A stretch of 49,260 bases of DNA from Cylindrobasidium torrendii FP15055 ss-10 (taxonomy: Eukaryota; Basidiomycota; Agaricomycetes; Agaricales; Physalacriaceae), in assembly GCA_000934385.1 (NCBI GenBank), contig KN880606.1, positions 1-49,260 of the forward strand, read 5' to 3'. Each line of letters starts with the position of its first letter. Position 1 is the first letter of the stretch. A program made the translations under genes and the position numbers. A model generated the notes under the pieces. It had not been told where the DNA came from and made no database searches. It saw nothing but the letters and a program-made list of their open reading frames with translations. Positions 10,359 to 22,300 of the stretch are shown piece after piece.

Positions 10359-13300
10359 ATGAGCGCATCGTCACCAAGAAGGACATTGTGGAAGCTGGCG
10401 GGGCAGCACAACATACAGACACGGACGTGCTCGCAGACATACCGGGACCTGTGCGCGCACATCTGCAACTCACAGTGTCGTCCTGATACCGGAGACTACG
10501 ATGACGCGCACAACTGGACACACAAATATGGTAAGTGCACCTTCCACGCTCCGGGCACAGCTAATAGCAGACAGCAATGATTGACTCTGCAACAAAATCA
10601 CAGGTTTTCAGATACATTTGCGGGCTCGATGAAAGTGGCGCGGATGATGATACACTTCGCGCAAAGGCAGGTGAACACAATCTGGACATTGATATGGACA
10701 CACGCGATAGTTTACACAACGTGTATATGGATGCCGCCCACTATCATGTACAGGCAGGTTGCCAATCTACCTGCAAGACACGGCAAGGCGACCTTGATCT
10801 GTACAATGAGAGCGAGGGACAGTCAGCGGAAGAGGATCAGGGAATGGGCAACGAATCAAACGCACATGGGGACGATCCACAGCTTGTTGGAAGTGATGAT
10901 GAGGAAGGGCGGTACAGAAGGAAGGTTACGCATAGCCGACAAAGAGAACATAGCCAGAAGGCAAAACAGTGGATGAAGTGGAACGAAGAAGACATCGAAT
11001 CATGGAAGCAGGAATGGCCGCGAATGGAGGATATGCACCTGCGAGAAAAGGTGAGGTCCTTGCTTGTCATGACCTATTGCTCACGCACCTAGTTACTGTC
11101 CGAGTATCATGAGCAAACATCGTCCGCAGCGCTAGCAACAGCGGCGTGCTCCTTCTGCGACGGGAAGAGCCACCCCCAGGAGATGACTGGGCGAAGGCGG
11201 GGAGAGCTTGATGTTACAGTTTTGAGGAAAGCTGCTACGGCTTACATGGATCACAAGGGCATCAAGCAAATGGAGTGGAGACGCACCTTCAATGGAGAAT
11301 ACCAAGTATGTCCTCGGTGCTGGCGATCTGTCGTGAAGGGCAGGTTCAAGACAGTGCCAACGATGAGTTGGGCGAATGGATGCTGGATTGGTCAACAGCC
11401 ACCGGAACTGCAAGGCCTTACCTACGCGGAGGAGTTGGTTATAGCCCGAGCACATACAACGAAGTGCTGGGTGAAGCTCAAGTCTCGTCAAGATGGTCGC
11501 GTGTGGCAGAAGGGGGCCAGCGGTAATGTTTGTATACATCCGCACGAGGTGACAAACATTGCCACAGTGTTACCCCGTCCCATTGACAAACTATACGACG
11601 AAATTGCGGTCATCATTGTCACGGACGACAAAGCAGTCACCCCGGAGACCATCGAATCCCTCAAGAGTTCACCAGTCCTTGTGCGACGCAAGCGAATACT
11701 TGATGCTCTTGTCTGGCTCAAATCGAACAATGTGTTATATAAAGACATCACCATTGACGGTGACGCGCTGGCGACTTACCCGGACGATTATGGCCATCCA
11801 GCGGGTTCAAGGCCCATGTATCCAATACACCTACAGCCTGCGAATGCGACACGCGCCAGCGAGGGAGCCAATTACGCGACAAACGGATATGGGATGGAGG
11901 AAGCGGAGGGTGACGCGGACGGGGCGGAAGATGCATATGCGCAAGCAGAAGGGGAAGCACCTGCTACCGCACAAGGTGCGGCGTCATTCACGACAAGCGG
12001 TAAGCGAAAGGCGTCGTATCAGTGTCAAGACTGACGAGCCTGTGCAGCTACATTCGATGTGGACAACAACCAGAAGAACCTAAAGATCCGCAAGCTGCAG
12101 GCACTCATCCACATCAAGGAGAACGGGGACTTCCTGAAGACGTCGAAGTCATCTGTTCCAATCAACACCCGCTCTCAGCCAAAGCTATTTGGATACCTCT
12201 TTCCCACACTCTTCCCGTACGGAGTCGGCCTGTTCGAGGATATAGCGCGCGAGTGTTTACCAGGGCTCAAGGGGATCAGTCTAGCTGCTCATGCGAAATT
12301 TGTACTCGCCAACCTAGTCCAGTTCCAAACACATCTCAGCATGCTGTTCGTTGTTCACAACATCCTCCTCATACGCCGTTCTTCATACAGTTCACGCCTG
12401 ACGGTTCGACGGTCATGGTGGCCACAAGCAATGGAAGCTATGCATGGTGTCGACAGCGCGACTCTCCGCTACATGGCCGAGAAAATGAAGCAAAAGCGCC
12501 TCTCTAATGATTTCACACGATACGAGCCTGTAAACGAGCAGGAGAGGCTGGCTCTGCAGCTAGTGAGCTATGTTGACTATGTCGACGACCATATACCAGG
12601 ATCGACAGGCGAGATCAAGGGCATGCGAGAGGAAATCCGAGCCATCAGTAGAGCAAAGGGCACGCCGACACTCTTCTTCACAGCGAATCCAGCGGACATC
12701 AAAAACCCACTTGCTGTGTTTGAAGCAGGAGAGGGCATCGACATCGACGCACCATTCGAACACCTGGACTCAACATTCTCTGAGTTCGACCGTTCATTGC
12801 TTGTCAGTCGAAATCCGGTTGCAGCAGCAAGTTTCTACAACCGCATGTTCACCATACTGCTGGGTACAATCCTAGGCACCACCAGACCAGATCGTCGCGG
12901 AATCTTTGGACGAGTGAAAGCATACTACGGCGTGGTGGAAGCACAAGCTCGCGGCTCATTGCACATCCACATCCTAGTGTGGCTCGAGGGAGCTCCGTCC
13001 CCGCTCGACCTGCAGACAAGATGTCAGCAGGATGCTCTATTTCGAGGCAGGATGTTTACGTGGCTCGAATCAATAATAAAACATGACTTCCCAAGCGGTA
13101 TGTGCTCGTCAGAAAGCGCCGCGCACTCACTCACTGCAACCCAGATACTGTGCGTCGCCCTAAACAATGCATGAATGCTGTTCTTGGCCGTCCCCCGAAC
13201 CCTGCGGACCCTGACTTCGAAAGCCGGTGGGCCCAATACCTGCGGGATGTGCTGGAAGCGTCCGGGCAGGAGCACACCCACAACGATACTTGCTTCAAGA

Positions 13301-16300
13301 AGTTGAAGGTCTCGATGGCGCGACTGTCACCCAAAGAGAAGGACGAACTATGCAGATTCAACCTACCCGCCGATATAGTCAAGGAGACTTACATGGACGA
13401 CGAGGGCTCGACAAGAATACGACGCTTGAACGCCATGATGGGTGGTCACAATCCCACGGCGAGTGGTGCCATGCAATGCAACACAGACTTGAAGTTTGTT
13501 GGGTCGGGATGGGTGGGTATGGCACTGAGTGTCTATATGTCCAGTTACACAGCGAAGGCTAGCATTGACTCTGCGGTCATTCTCTGTGCTCTTGCAGCCG
13601 CCGTAGAAGATGCTGAGGAACGCAAGGATACCGTCACCGATGAAGTCGAAGCAAGTCGACACGTCCTCCGGCGGACACTGAACATAATGGTGGGCCGGCG
13701 CGAGCTGTCCGGGCAGCAGGTTGCCGCAGAAATACTGGGGCATGGGAATCATCGTACCAATGTCACGTTTGGCAAGTACTACTGGACAAGCCTGCTCAAC
13801 TACGTGAGTGCAGAGGATTTCCCACGAGTAGCAAAAAGCGACACAAATGGGTGAGTTTCTCCTTTCTGAACACCCACAGACTCACAAACATGAGCATGCA
13901 CAGTGGCGCGGAAGGGGCAGGAGACAACGGTGCTGGCGGTGGCGATGGGCCAGATACCGAAGAGGGTCAGGCGGGACAGGGAAGTGACGGGGAAGAACAT
14001 CCGGATGGGTGAGATACACGACTAGTAATGTGCCAATAACTCACACCCAACAGGGACAGCAACGCATTATGTCAAGAAGACCAAGTCGAGATGGCCGACC
14101 TCATGTCGGCAGAGGACGATCACCTATTGCTACAGCAGCGCGAAGATGCGCCTCCGCCCACCTCCCTCGTATACGACATACTGTTTCGACCAAGCGAGCT
14201 GAAAGAGACATGTGCTTGGGACCAAATGTGCTTGTACGAACGAGTCACAAAGCGCTCGGTCATGAAGAAGCCGAAACGCTCTCGAGCGCGCGATGAAGCA
14301 GAACGTAAGTAACAGTTGTTCACCAGAGCAAATGGCTGACGTTCCCAGGACCGGCGGGGGTGCATTTCTTTCCGGCGAACCACCCACTAGAGGCGACGCA
14401 CTGCATACGAAAGAGGACGAAAGAGTGCATACCAGTGCTCATTGGACACGGGATACCACGCAGCGACCTCGAAAGTCATGCTAACAAATATGCGGTGGCT
14501 ATGTTGGCCCTGTTCCGGCCGTGGAGTGGTGGCAGGAATCCCCTCAGACTGAACAAAGATGCGGTTAAGCAGTGGGCGGCGTTCAGGTCAACGTTAACTC
14601 CGCGGCATGCCGAACTGGTATCCCATTTTCAAGAACAGTGGGAGTGCCGGAGAGCAGTGGAAGACTACTCACAGCGACACAAGCAAGCTTGGAAAACGTA
14701 CTGCGAATCCCATCAGCTCAAAGACGGATTTGACGAGGACACGGAACTAGAACGCATCGACAAGGACGCGAACTTCAGGATGGACCAGCTGGTTGACACC
14801 GCAGAAGACGAGCTCACAGATGAGAGAGACCCCTTGTTGTTGGATAAGAAAGCAAAGCAGGTCATGCTGCTTGCGAACGACCTGGGAATATACGAGACAC
14901 CAGCGCACCCCATCAAATGCAGTGTTGAAGGATCGATGGTGGACGTGGGGTGGAGGGGACTTGTAGACGCAAGCAACCAAGCGTCAATGTACCGAGCGCA
15001 GCGTATGCAGAGCGATCCCGTAACAACAGGTATGTCATTCATAGACGTAGATGGCCGACACTGACCGGTGGTTAGAAGAGAAGCAAGCCAGACCCCCCCA
15101 TCTGCCAAGGGATCAGCCTAGACAACCACGCCTGACTTCGCTTGCGAAGGAAATCGAGCTGGCGCGAGCCCGCGTCCTTGCAGCCAACAAAGGCAACACA
15201 GCTTTATGGGATGAAATGGACGCCTGGCGAAAGACCGCAGTGGCAATCAGTATCAAGTACAGCTTAAACGCAAGACAACGGTATGTAATTACGTGCGGTG
15301 TTGTGAAGCGCAAGCTGAAGAGTGCAGACTAGCGTTTCTACTTATCGCAGAATCCCAAATGGAGAAGCGCGGAAACCCCCGTCGAAAGCCCTTCAGATTG
15401 ATTATAGGCGGTCCTGGCGGCACGGGGAAGTCGCATATATATCAAGCCGTTCGGGAATTCTACGAGCATGTTGGCAAGGAGGACGAACTCACGTTCACTG
15501 CGCCTACAGGAGTAGCAGCATCCAACATAGGTGGATCGACTGTCCACAGTGAGCTCTCCCTGAACATACCTCCGAGAAATATGACGACAAAGTCGTTGGC
15601 CCTGGACCACTTGCGATCTCGTCTGGAGAAGACGAAAACCTTGGTGATAGACGAGGTGTACTTTCTTGGGTGTGCATCGGTCGACAAGGTGAGTATACAA
15701 GCACATTGGGCTGGTGACATGGGCTGTCTGACCGCTTGCCAGATGACATCGTATATCAACCTGGCTAGAGCGTGCGACGACGACGAATGGGGCTGGCTTG
15801 ACTTGATCCTGGCAGGAGACGAGTTCCAACTAGCGGGCCCACAATGTGCACCGTTGTACAGCTACAAATACGCGCATGGTACAGCCAACCAGAGCGGCAA
15901 CAACAGAGTACGGTCGGAGACGATAGGGTTCCAGCGGTTCAGAGCCATCGAGCATACGGTTATACTCGACGAAGTGGTACGCCAACGACATTCCGGTTTT
16001 GTATCATTGCTTGGAAGATTACGGAGCGGCACTTGCACAGAAGACGACGCCAACTTCCTGAGGCAGTACCGCGTGCAGAAAGATTCCAAAGTGTGCGGCG
16101 TAACGGCGGTTGAGCAATGGATAACCTCACCGGCACATGCACCTCCCTTAATCACCTACACAAATGCCGTCCGTGATGCTCACAATCTGCAAATGACACG
16201 CGCTTTCGCGAAGGCTTCGGGCAACGCATACGAAGTCTATTACTCAGAGGACTCGGTGGGCTCGAGCAAAACGCGGATTATCCTGAAGGGCCAAAACGCG

Positions 16301-17047
16301 CTGGATGCCTGGGCAACTCCTCAAAAGCGGATGGCTCATGACCTAGCAGGCAGATTGACGTTGGTCATAGGAATGCCCATCATTGTGACGGATAACGTGC
16401 TAGTGAAGAAGGGAATCAGCAATGGTAGCAGGGGGACTCTAGTGGGTGTGAACTACTACTGCAGGGATGGGAGACGGTATGCGACATCAGTGGACGTGAA
16501 TCTGCCTCTGTACCGAGGGGATGACAAGACAGGTAGGCACTCACAGCAACTATTAGGCGATGCTGACAGTGGACAGTTACCATTCCATGCCTCAAGAAGC
16601 CGATTTCGTATAGGAAAGTGGATGTGAAGGAGGTGTACCACGCAACGCGGCGCCAAATTCCTATCGTCCCGGGCTTTGCATGCACCGTTCACAACTCACA
16701 GAGCCTCTCGCTTGACAATGGTGTGTAGTTAGCTGGCATGCCATGCAATATGTAACAGACCTTCAGCAATTCTCCACTTGGAGAGCTGTCCCACAACAGC
16801 GGCGGCGTATGTGCTCATTTCCAGGATGCGATGCGGGCCAGAGGGTCCCACAGGGATGCGTATTATCGGCAATATCACAAAGGCAATGATATCGCGGCAC
16901 GCACCGCAGGACGTTAGAGAGGAGAAGGCACGTTTGCATGCATTGAGTGTAAAAACGGAGGCGATGGCATTAGAAAAGCTGAGGTGGTACACCGAGGCCA
17001 CAGGACTGCATGTACTTCACGATGTTAACGCTATGGGTACAACCTGA
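10359..17047 (+). mobile_element. Helitron RepHel transposase, apparently intact (about 2042 aa)
   Basis: Rolling-circle transposase with fused Rep nuclease and PIF1-type helicase. Thirteen exons close in frame (6129 nt): 10359-10530, 10575-11050, 11093-11999, 12048-13097, 13145-13850, 13904-14008, 14054-14304, 14349-15029, 15076-15280, 15328-15688, 15743-16532, 16577-16720, 16767-17047. Domains in order: Cys/His-rich N-terminus; DUF6570-like block (SWANGCWIG, LTYAEELVIAR) near residue 300; Helitron_like_N with the metal-binding pair HIH near 824-826; the two Rep tyrosines in VYMSSYTAK near 999 and 1003; helicase Walker A GGPGGTGKS near 1545, Walker B LVIDEV, GDEFQL, MPIIVTDN with NGSRGTL, and motif VI YVLISR. 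No frameshift or stop is needed. The first exon is the least certain part; an alternative start is the ATG at 10577. Helitron ends (5' TC, 3' hairpin plus CTRR) were not located securely. Confidence 0.88.
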
Positions 17048-17235
17048 TTGCTTATTTACGAATGGGTTGTCTTTCAAATTGTATGCGATATGTATTTAGA
17101 TGGATATTTATTGACTCATTGGTAATTACAATCCTAGACAATACTGCGGGGAAGGCTGCATTCCAAGACGTGACATAAGGAAAGACAAGGGGCTATAGCA
17201 ATATTATAATATAAAGGGTGTGGGGCAGAATTCTC

Positions 17236-18461
17236 ATGCCCACCGCGGACCCACCGACAGCCATGCCCCCTTCGTACGGCATCATTACCAGGAGGCAGAC
17301 AAGGAGCGCAACCAAGAGGTTCCCCATCCTGTATGAATCACTACCACCCGAACTGCAACTCGATATCAAAGTGTGGGCAGTGCTCATGCTGAGAGATCAC
17401 TTCCGGAGCGAGCAGGCCGCTGGACGACTCCGTATGTCGGTGCCCCGCGCCATGTACAACTTCCTCCGCGCCTTGCGCCTGCGCACTCTTCGCACCGTCG
17501 TGTTGGCCAACATTGTCATATCGGACAACGAGCACATGGAGTCCTATCTTCATGGCGTGCAAGTCACTCGTTGGGTGGGAACGGCAGTGAGAACTCTGAC
17601 CGTCAACGGAAGCGGCATGGAGCTCGACATCGACTGGACCATCTTTGCAAGGGCGCGAACGTACATGCTCCACCTGGAAACCATCAGCTTCGTTGCTCTG
17701 TCGCTGGAGGAGACGGACCTTGCCTTTGTTCAAGGGTTAAAGCATGTCTCTCTCCTGCGATGCATACTAACCCGGGCAGGCCTCGCGGCCGCTATGGCGT
17801 TGCTGTCGTCGCTATGCTCGCGGTACAATGTCATTTTGGACGATGAGGGCGCCATTGTCGGCCCGTATGTCATGCGACATGTCGATTTTGCAGCCGCTTC
17901 GGAGGGAGAGAGTCGTGTATATGCCGAGGTGCTGGGCGAGGTTGTATCCGTAGACCACTTGATGGTTAGAGGAGTGGCAAAAGGTTGGACGTTACAGGGT
18001 GACGCGCCGGTGAACAAGCTGGTCTGTCTGTGGGGTCTGCGTGAGTAAACATCCCTTCGCAACACAGCACGCTTACACATTGTGCAGCGCGGTACATCTA
18101 CGCCCATAGCGCGATGAAGGACTTGACCCTTGGCGTGATGGATAGCAACATAGCGGACGTTGTGGACCTCTTGCCCACCAACTACCGCGGCAGACTGACT
18201 GTATCGGTGGACGTAGCGTTCGGCGTCGATCCCGGAATGATGGAGCCGCTGTGGCGAGCCCTGGCCCGCGTGCGGTCAGCGCGTGTGCGCGTCGTATTCA
18301 CTTTGCGAGCCCGGACGCTGGCGCAGGCCACCGAAGAGATGGAGAGCGACTTTGCGGGACGACTGGCCGTGTCAAACGTTATTGATGGGGTGCAGTTATG
18401 TTCGGGGGTAGCGGTGACAATTCAGCAGTGTGTGAGCGGCCCTCTGTATCGTAGCATTTAG
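17236..18461 (+). CDS. Family A paralog A3, hypothetical protein (392 aa)
   Basis: Third member of the family, on the opposite side of the Helitron and in the opposite orientation to A1 and A2. Exons are 17236-18040 and 18088-18461, 1179 nt, with a 47-bp phase-1 intron exactly where the paralogs have theirs (KLVCLWGLP). It starts with a basic Arg/Lys segment (TRRQTRSATKRF), then LPPELQLDIKVW, which is the most F-box-like N-terminus of the three. Exon 2 contains LTVSVDVAFGVDPGMMEPLW, matching the VDVPFGW..LLPLW block of A2. It starts 189 bp after the RepHel stop codon on the same strand, so it may be co-mobilised cargo. The ATG at 17236 is the first in-frame ATG. Function is unknown. Confidence 0.75.
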
Positions 18462-18507
18462 TATGTATATAATGGCTAAGTGGACCACGTACCGCAAAGC
18501 GCAGTTT

Positions 18508-19059
18508 GCCAATGGCACCCATGTTGTCGACCTCGTCAGGAAGGTTCGGCTGGTCATGTCCGTTATGGGCACTTGAACGAGAACGGTCAGCTAGCGCCCG
18601 GGGCAATGCAAGGGACGGGACATATAAGGTAGGTAAAGGGCGGCAGGGATTCACCAAGATGGATTCCCTTGCCGCCGCCGTCTCTAATGCGGATACCCGA
18701 CGTAGACGGCCGAACGAATGGTAAGGTATAACAAAGCAAAAGAGAGCAGACGAACCTAGTCGGGGAAAAGGACGGCGCGAGGTGCCAATGGCACCCATGT
18801 TGACGACCTCGTCAGGAAGGTTCGGCTGGTCATGTCCGTTATGGGCACTTGAACGAGAACGGTCAGCTAGCGCCCGGGCCAATGCAAGGGACGGGACATA
18901 TAAGGTAGGTAAAGGGCGGCAGGGATTCACCAAGATGGATTCCCTTGCCGCCGCCGTCTCTAATGCGGCTTCCCGACGTAGACGGCCAAACGAATGGTAA
19001 GGTATAACAGAGCGAAAGAGAGCACACGAACCTAGTCGAGGAAATGGACGGCGCGAGGT
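18508..19059. repeat. Two tandem copies of a 276-bp unit
   Basis: Unit 1 spans 18508-18783 and unit 2 spans 18784-19059. They have equal length and differ at roughly a dozen scattered positions (about 96% identical by eye). Each unit contains an imperfect hairpin with arms GGCGGCAGGGA and TCCCTTGCCGCC (about 18639-18676 in unit 1), followed seven bases later by CTAA and a T. The open frames inside each unit are by-products of the GC-rich sequence. The duplication sits between family A gene A3 and the chitin synthase, within the likely upstream region of the latter. Confidence 0.9.
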
Positions 19060-19343
19060 GCTTGTTGTGTCATGCGTGATAGTTCATGGCGGGATGGGCC
19101 ACGAACGCAAGAGGTCTTGGCCAACACGCAATGTTTGCCAGCGCAATGTTTGCATGGGATGATGCCGCGTATAGCCGGTCAGGTTTTTGGCACGCGAGTG
19201 CCACGTGTTTTAGCGTCCCAATATGGGCAAAGAAAAATCAATTCGGCGTTTCGGTCGGGTAAGAAACAACTTCGTTCCTACGTCACGGTTTGTTAACTTC
19301 ACCGGGTACCTGCGCCTGAACGCCAGCGCCAAAGCGAGCGAGT

Positions 19344-22300
19344 ATGTCGACCTCGACGACGGCAATCGCCTCTGGCGACCTCATCGACCTCGTGTCGTCT
19401 TCTGGGTCCGCAACGATCTACCCATCCGACGATGCCATTCTCGCCGTCCTGCAGTCGCGCTTCCGGGCCGACCTACCTTACACACGGATATCCGCCTCGC
19501 ATTTGGTCGTCGTGAATCCGTACAAAACACTGGCCAATGTTAACAATGTCAGCGCTAAGGAATACGAGGAGCGTTGCTACAAGGACACCAGCCTACCGAT
19601 GGTTGACACCCCGAAGCCCTTGCAGCCGCATCTTTACGACCTCGCGGCAAAGATGTATCTGTTGATGCGGAGAAGGAATGAGAGTCAAGTGTTGCTGACA
19701 AGGTGCGTGATGGGCATTAGCCAATGGAAAGTATTGCTAATTTCTAATGCAGAGGTGTCACTGGCTCGAGCAAGTCCTCCAGTATCCGTCTCATCATCAA
19801 TCAACTCCTTCGCCTTTCCAGCCACTCGAACCGGGAGGGCAAGGTGGCCGAGCAGATCAAGGCCGTCAGCACGGTGCTCGACTCTTTCGGCAATGCGAAG
19901 ACCCTCATGAGCCCAAATGCCTCGCGCCACACGCGCTATCTAGAACTACATTTCACTGAGCGAGGGCGCATTTCTGGAGCCAAAGTTCTCGCGTTCGGCT
20001 TGGATAAGTCCCGTTTGACCCGCCTGACCACCGAGGAGCGGTCATACCATATCTTCTACCAGTTCCTCGCAGGCTGCACGACTTCGGAACGCGACTCCCT
20101 CGGCGTCGAGGATATGACGGACTATGCCCTTCTCGCCTCGTCAGGCTGCTACCGCCTTCCCTCTGGCCCATTCAGCGACGATTCCATAGCCATGGGTGAA
20201 TTGCGCACAGCCATGCGCTCCCTTGGATTCAAGACCAAGTCGATGACAGCTATTTTCACCCTTCTCGTTGCCATTCTCGAACTTGGAAATATCCAGTTCG
20301 TTGATGGTGACCAGCACGACGTCGCCGCTTTTATCGCTAATCCCGAAGTCCTCGACCATGCCTGCCGTCTTCTCGGAATATCCCCAGACGATCTCACCCA
20401 GACGCTCACCAACAAGACCAGCTATGTCCGCAAAGAGTTGTACACAGTTCTTCTGAACGCCGAGCAAGCTGCTGCACAGCGTGATACATTCGTCCGTGAT
20501 CTCTATGCGATCCTCTTTGCATTTGTCGTGGAGACCATCAACCACAAGCTTGCTCCGTCGTCGAAGGATGCTCCCCCGGCTTCCCAGATCGTTTTTCTCG
20601 ACCAGCCAGGCTACCAGACGCGCGCGCCCTCTGGTACATCATCGATGGCGCTCTCAGCGGTTCCCCTCGTTTCTGCTTACGGGAATAACTCGTTCGACGA
20701 GTTTTGCTTCAACTTTTCCGAGGAGCTCATCCACAACTTCGTGCAGCGCAACATTTTCGAGGACGCCGTTGGCCACAACTCTCACATCGTCGGCGATGGT
20801 GTTCAGCTTCCCGCCATATCGACCATGGACAACTCAGCCTGCGTTGAACTCCTCCGCGGCACGATCGACATCCAGCCGCAAAGGAAACCTGGTGGTCTTC
20901 TAGGAACCCTTTCCAAAGCTTGCTCTGCCTTCAAGTCTGGCAAGGGTGGCGACCACCGCAACGAGGATCTCCTTCAAGATATGGCGACCAAGTTTGGCGT
21001 TCATGCCTCCTACGTCGCGAGCCCAGGTATGGGCGGATCCAGCGACAGAACATTGTTCGGCATCAACCACTACGCTGGCCCATGTTCGTATGATGCCCAC
21101 AACTTTATCGAGAAGGATACCGACCTTCTCGATGCCGCCTTTGTACCTTTGCTCCGCAACTCCGGCGAGCCATTCGTTGCCAAACTCTTTTCGGGACCTT
21201 CCCTGGCGGCAGAGAAGCATGTTCGCGATGAAAACATTGTCGTGCAGGCGCAGGTCTCGTCACTGCCACTCCGTTCTCCCACAATTATATCGACATTTGC
21301 GTCTGCCGACGACATTCCGGAGCTCGACCGCCAGAAGACATATCCCGTCACGTCGCAGCTCAACTTTGCGATGTCACAGCTGCTTTCTACCATCGAGCAC
21401 GCTCACCTCTGGTCAATGTCGTGTATCCGACCAAACGACTCTGGGTCGTCCAACTCATTCGACAAGAGGCGCGTCAAGGCCCAGATTCGCGCGCTCCTCT
21501 TGCCCGACATCACCTCTCGGCGCTCGGTAGAATTTGTTGCGGACTACCCACTAGCCGACTTCTGCGAGCGATATGTCCCAACTATGCAGGGCACGGATAT
21601 GGAGCGCATCACGCAATGTGCGCGGGCGAACGGCTGGCAGGAGGGTGTAGACTATGCCATTGGCCACCGGTGCATATGGCTGGCGTACAATGCGTGGAAA
21701 ATGGTTGACGATCCCCTACGTGCTCATGAAAGGGAGGTCCGTAAGATGATGGCCGAGGGTGGGATGGAGGACGAAGTGGATAGTGTCGATGGAGTTGACC
21801 GCGGTGACGATGCCACGGAATACACGCACGGAGACGCGACTACAGGCGAAGGCGCAGATGATCAACTACTCCCTGCTTATGGATACGCTGCCGGGGGGCT
21901 GAATACGCCAGGGATGGACACACCGAGAGGGATGGGGCAGCAGGAAGCGGGCTGGAACTCATCCCAATGGGATATGAAGGAGAGCCAACAGGGCGGAGAA
22001 CCGCCATATGGAGGTTCGTGTTTGTCTTATTTTCCCTAGCGCTTACTGATTGCTGTCTAGGCGGTGGAAAAGAATCGTCGACTACCGGTCTTGTTGTCAA
22101 GGATGCACCGACTGCTGTTGAGGACGTTCCGACCACAGCTACGCGTCGCTGGTGGCTGCGTATCGTCTGGCTTACCACATGGATGATCCCCACTGCCGCA
22201 CTGCATCATATCGGCCGCATCAAACGGCCTGACATCCAGCTTGCCTGGCGAGAAAAGCTTACTATCTTCTGGCTCATCATGCTTTTCAACGGCATAGTTA

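Noticed and set aside
15338..16155. Several minus-strand frames of 80-160 codons within the Helitron helicase
   Set aside because: Antisense to exons carrying Walker A/B and other helicase motifs.
17048..17235. Helitron 3' terminus directly after the RepHel stop
   Set aside because: CTAG-like strings occur (for example near 17131) but none has a stable hairpin at the expected distance.
18379..19000. Open frames inside the tandem repeat on both strands
   Set aside because: Each frame is simply repeated with the unit, starts at TTG or GTG, and has no conserved protein character.
20141..20545. Minus-strand 134-codon frame in the chitin synthase head
   Set aside because: Antisense shadow of a strongly supported exon.
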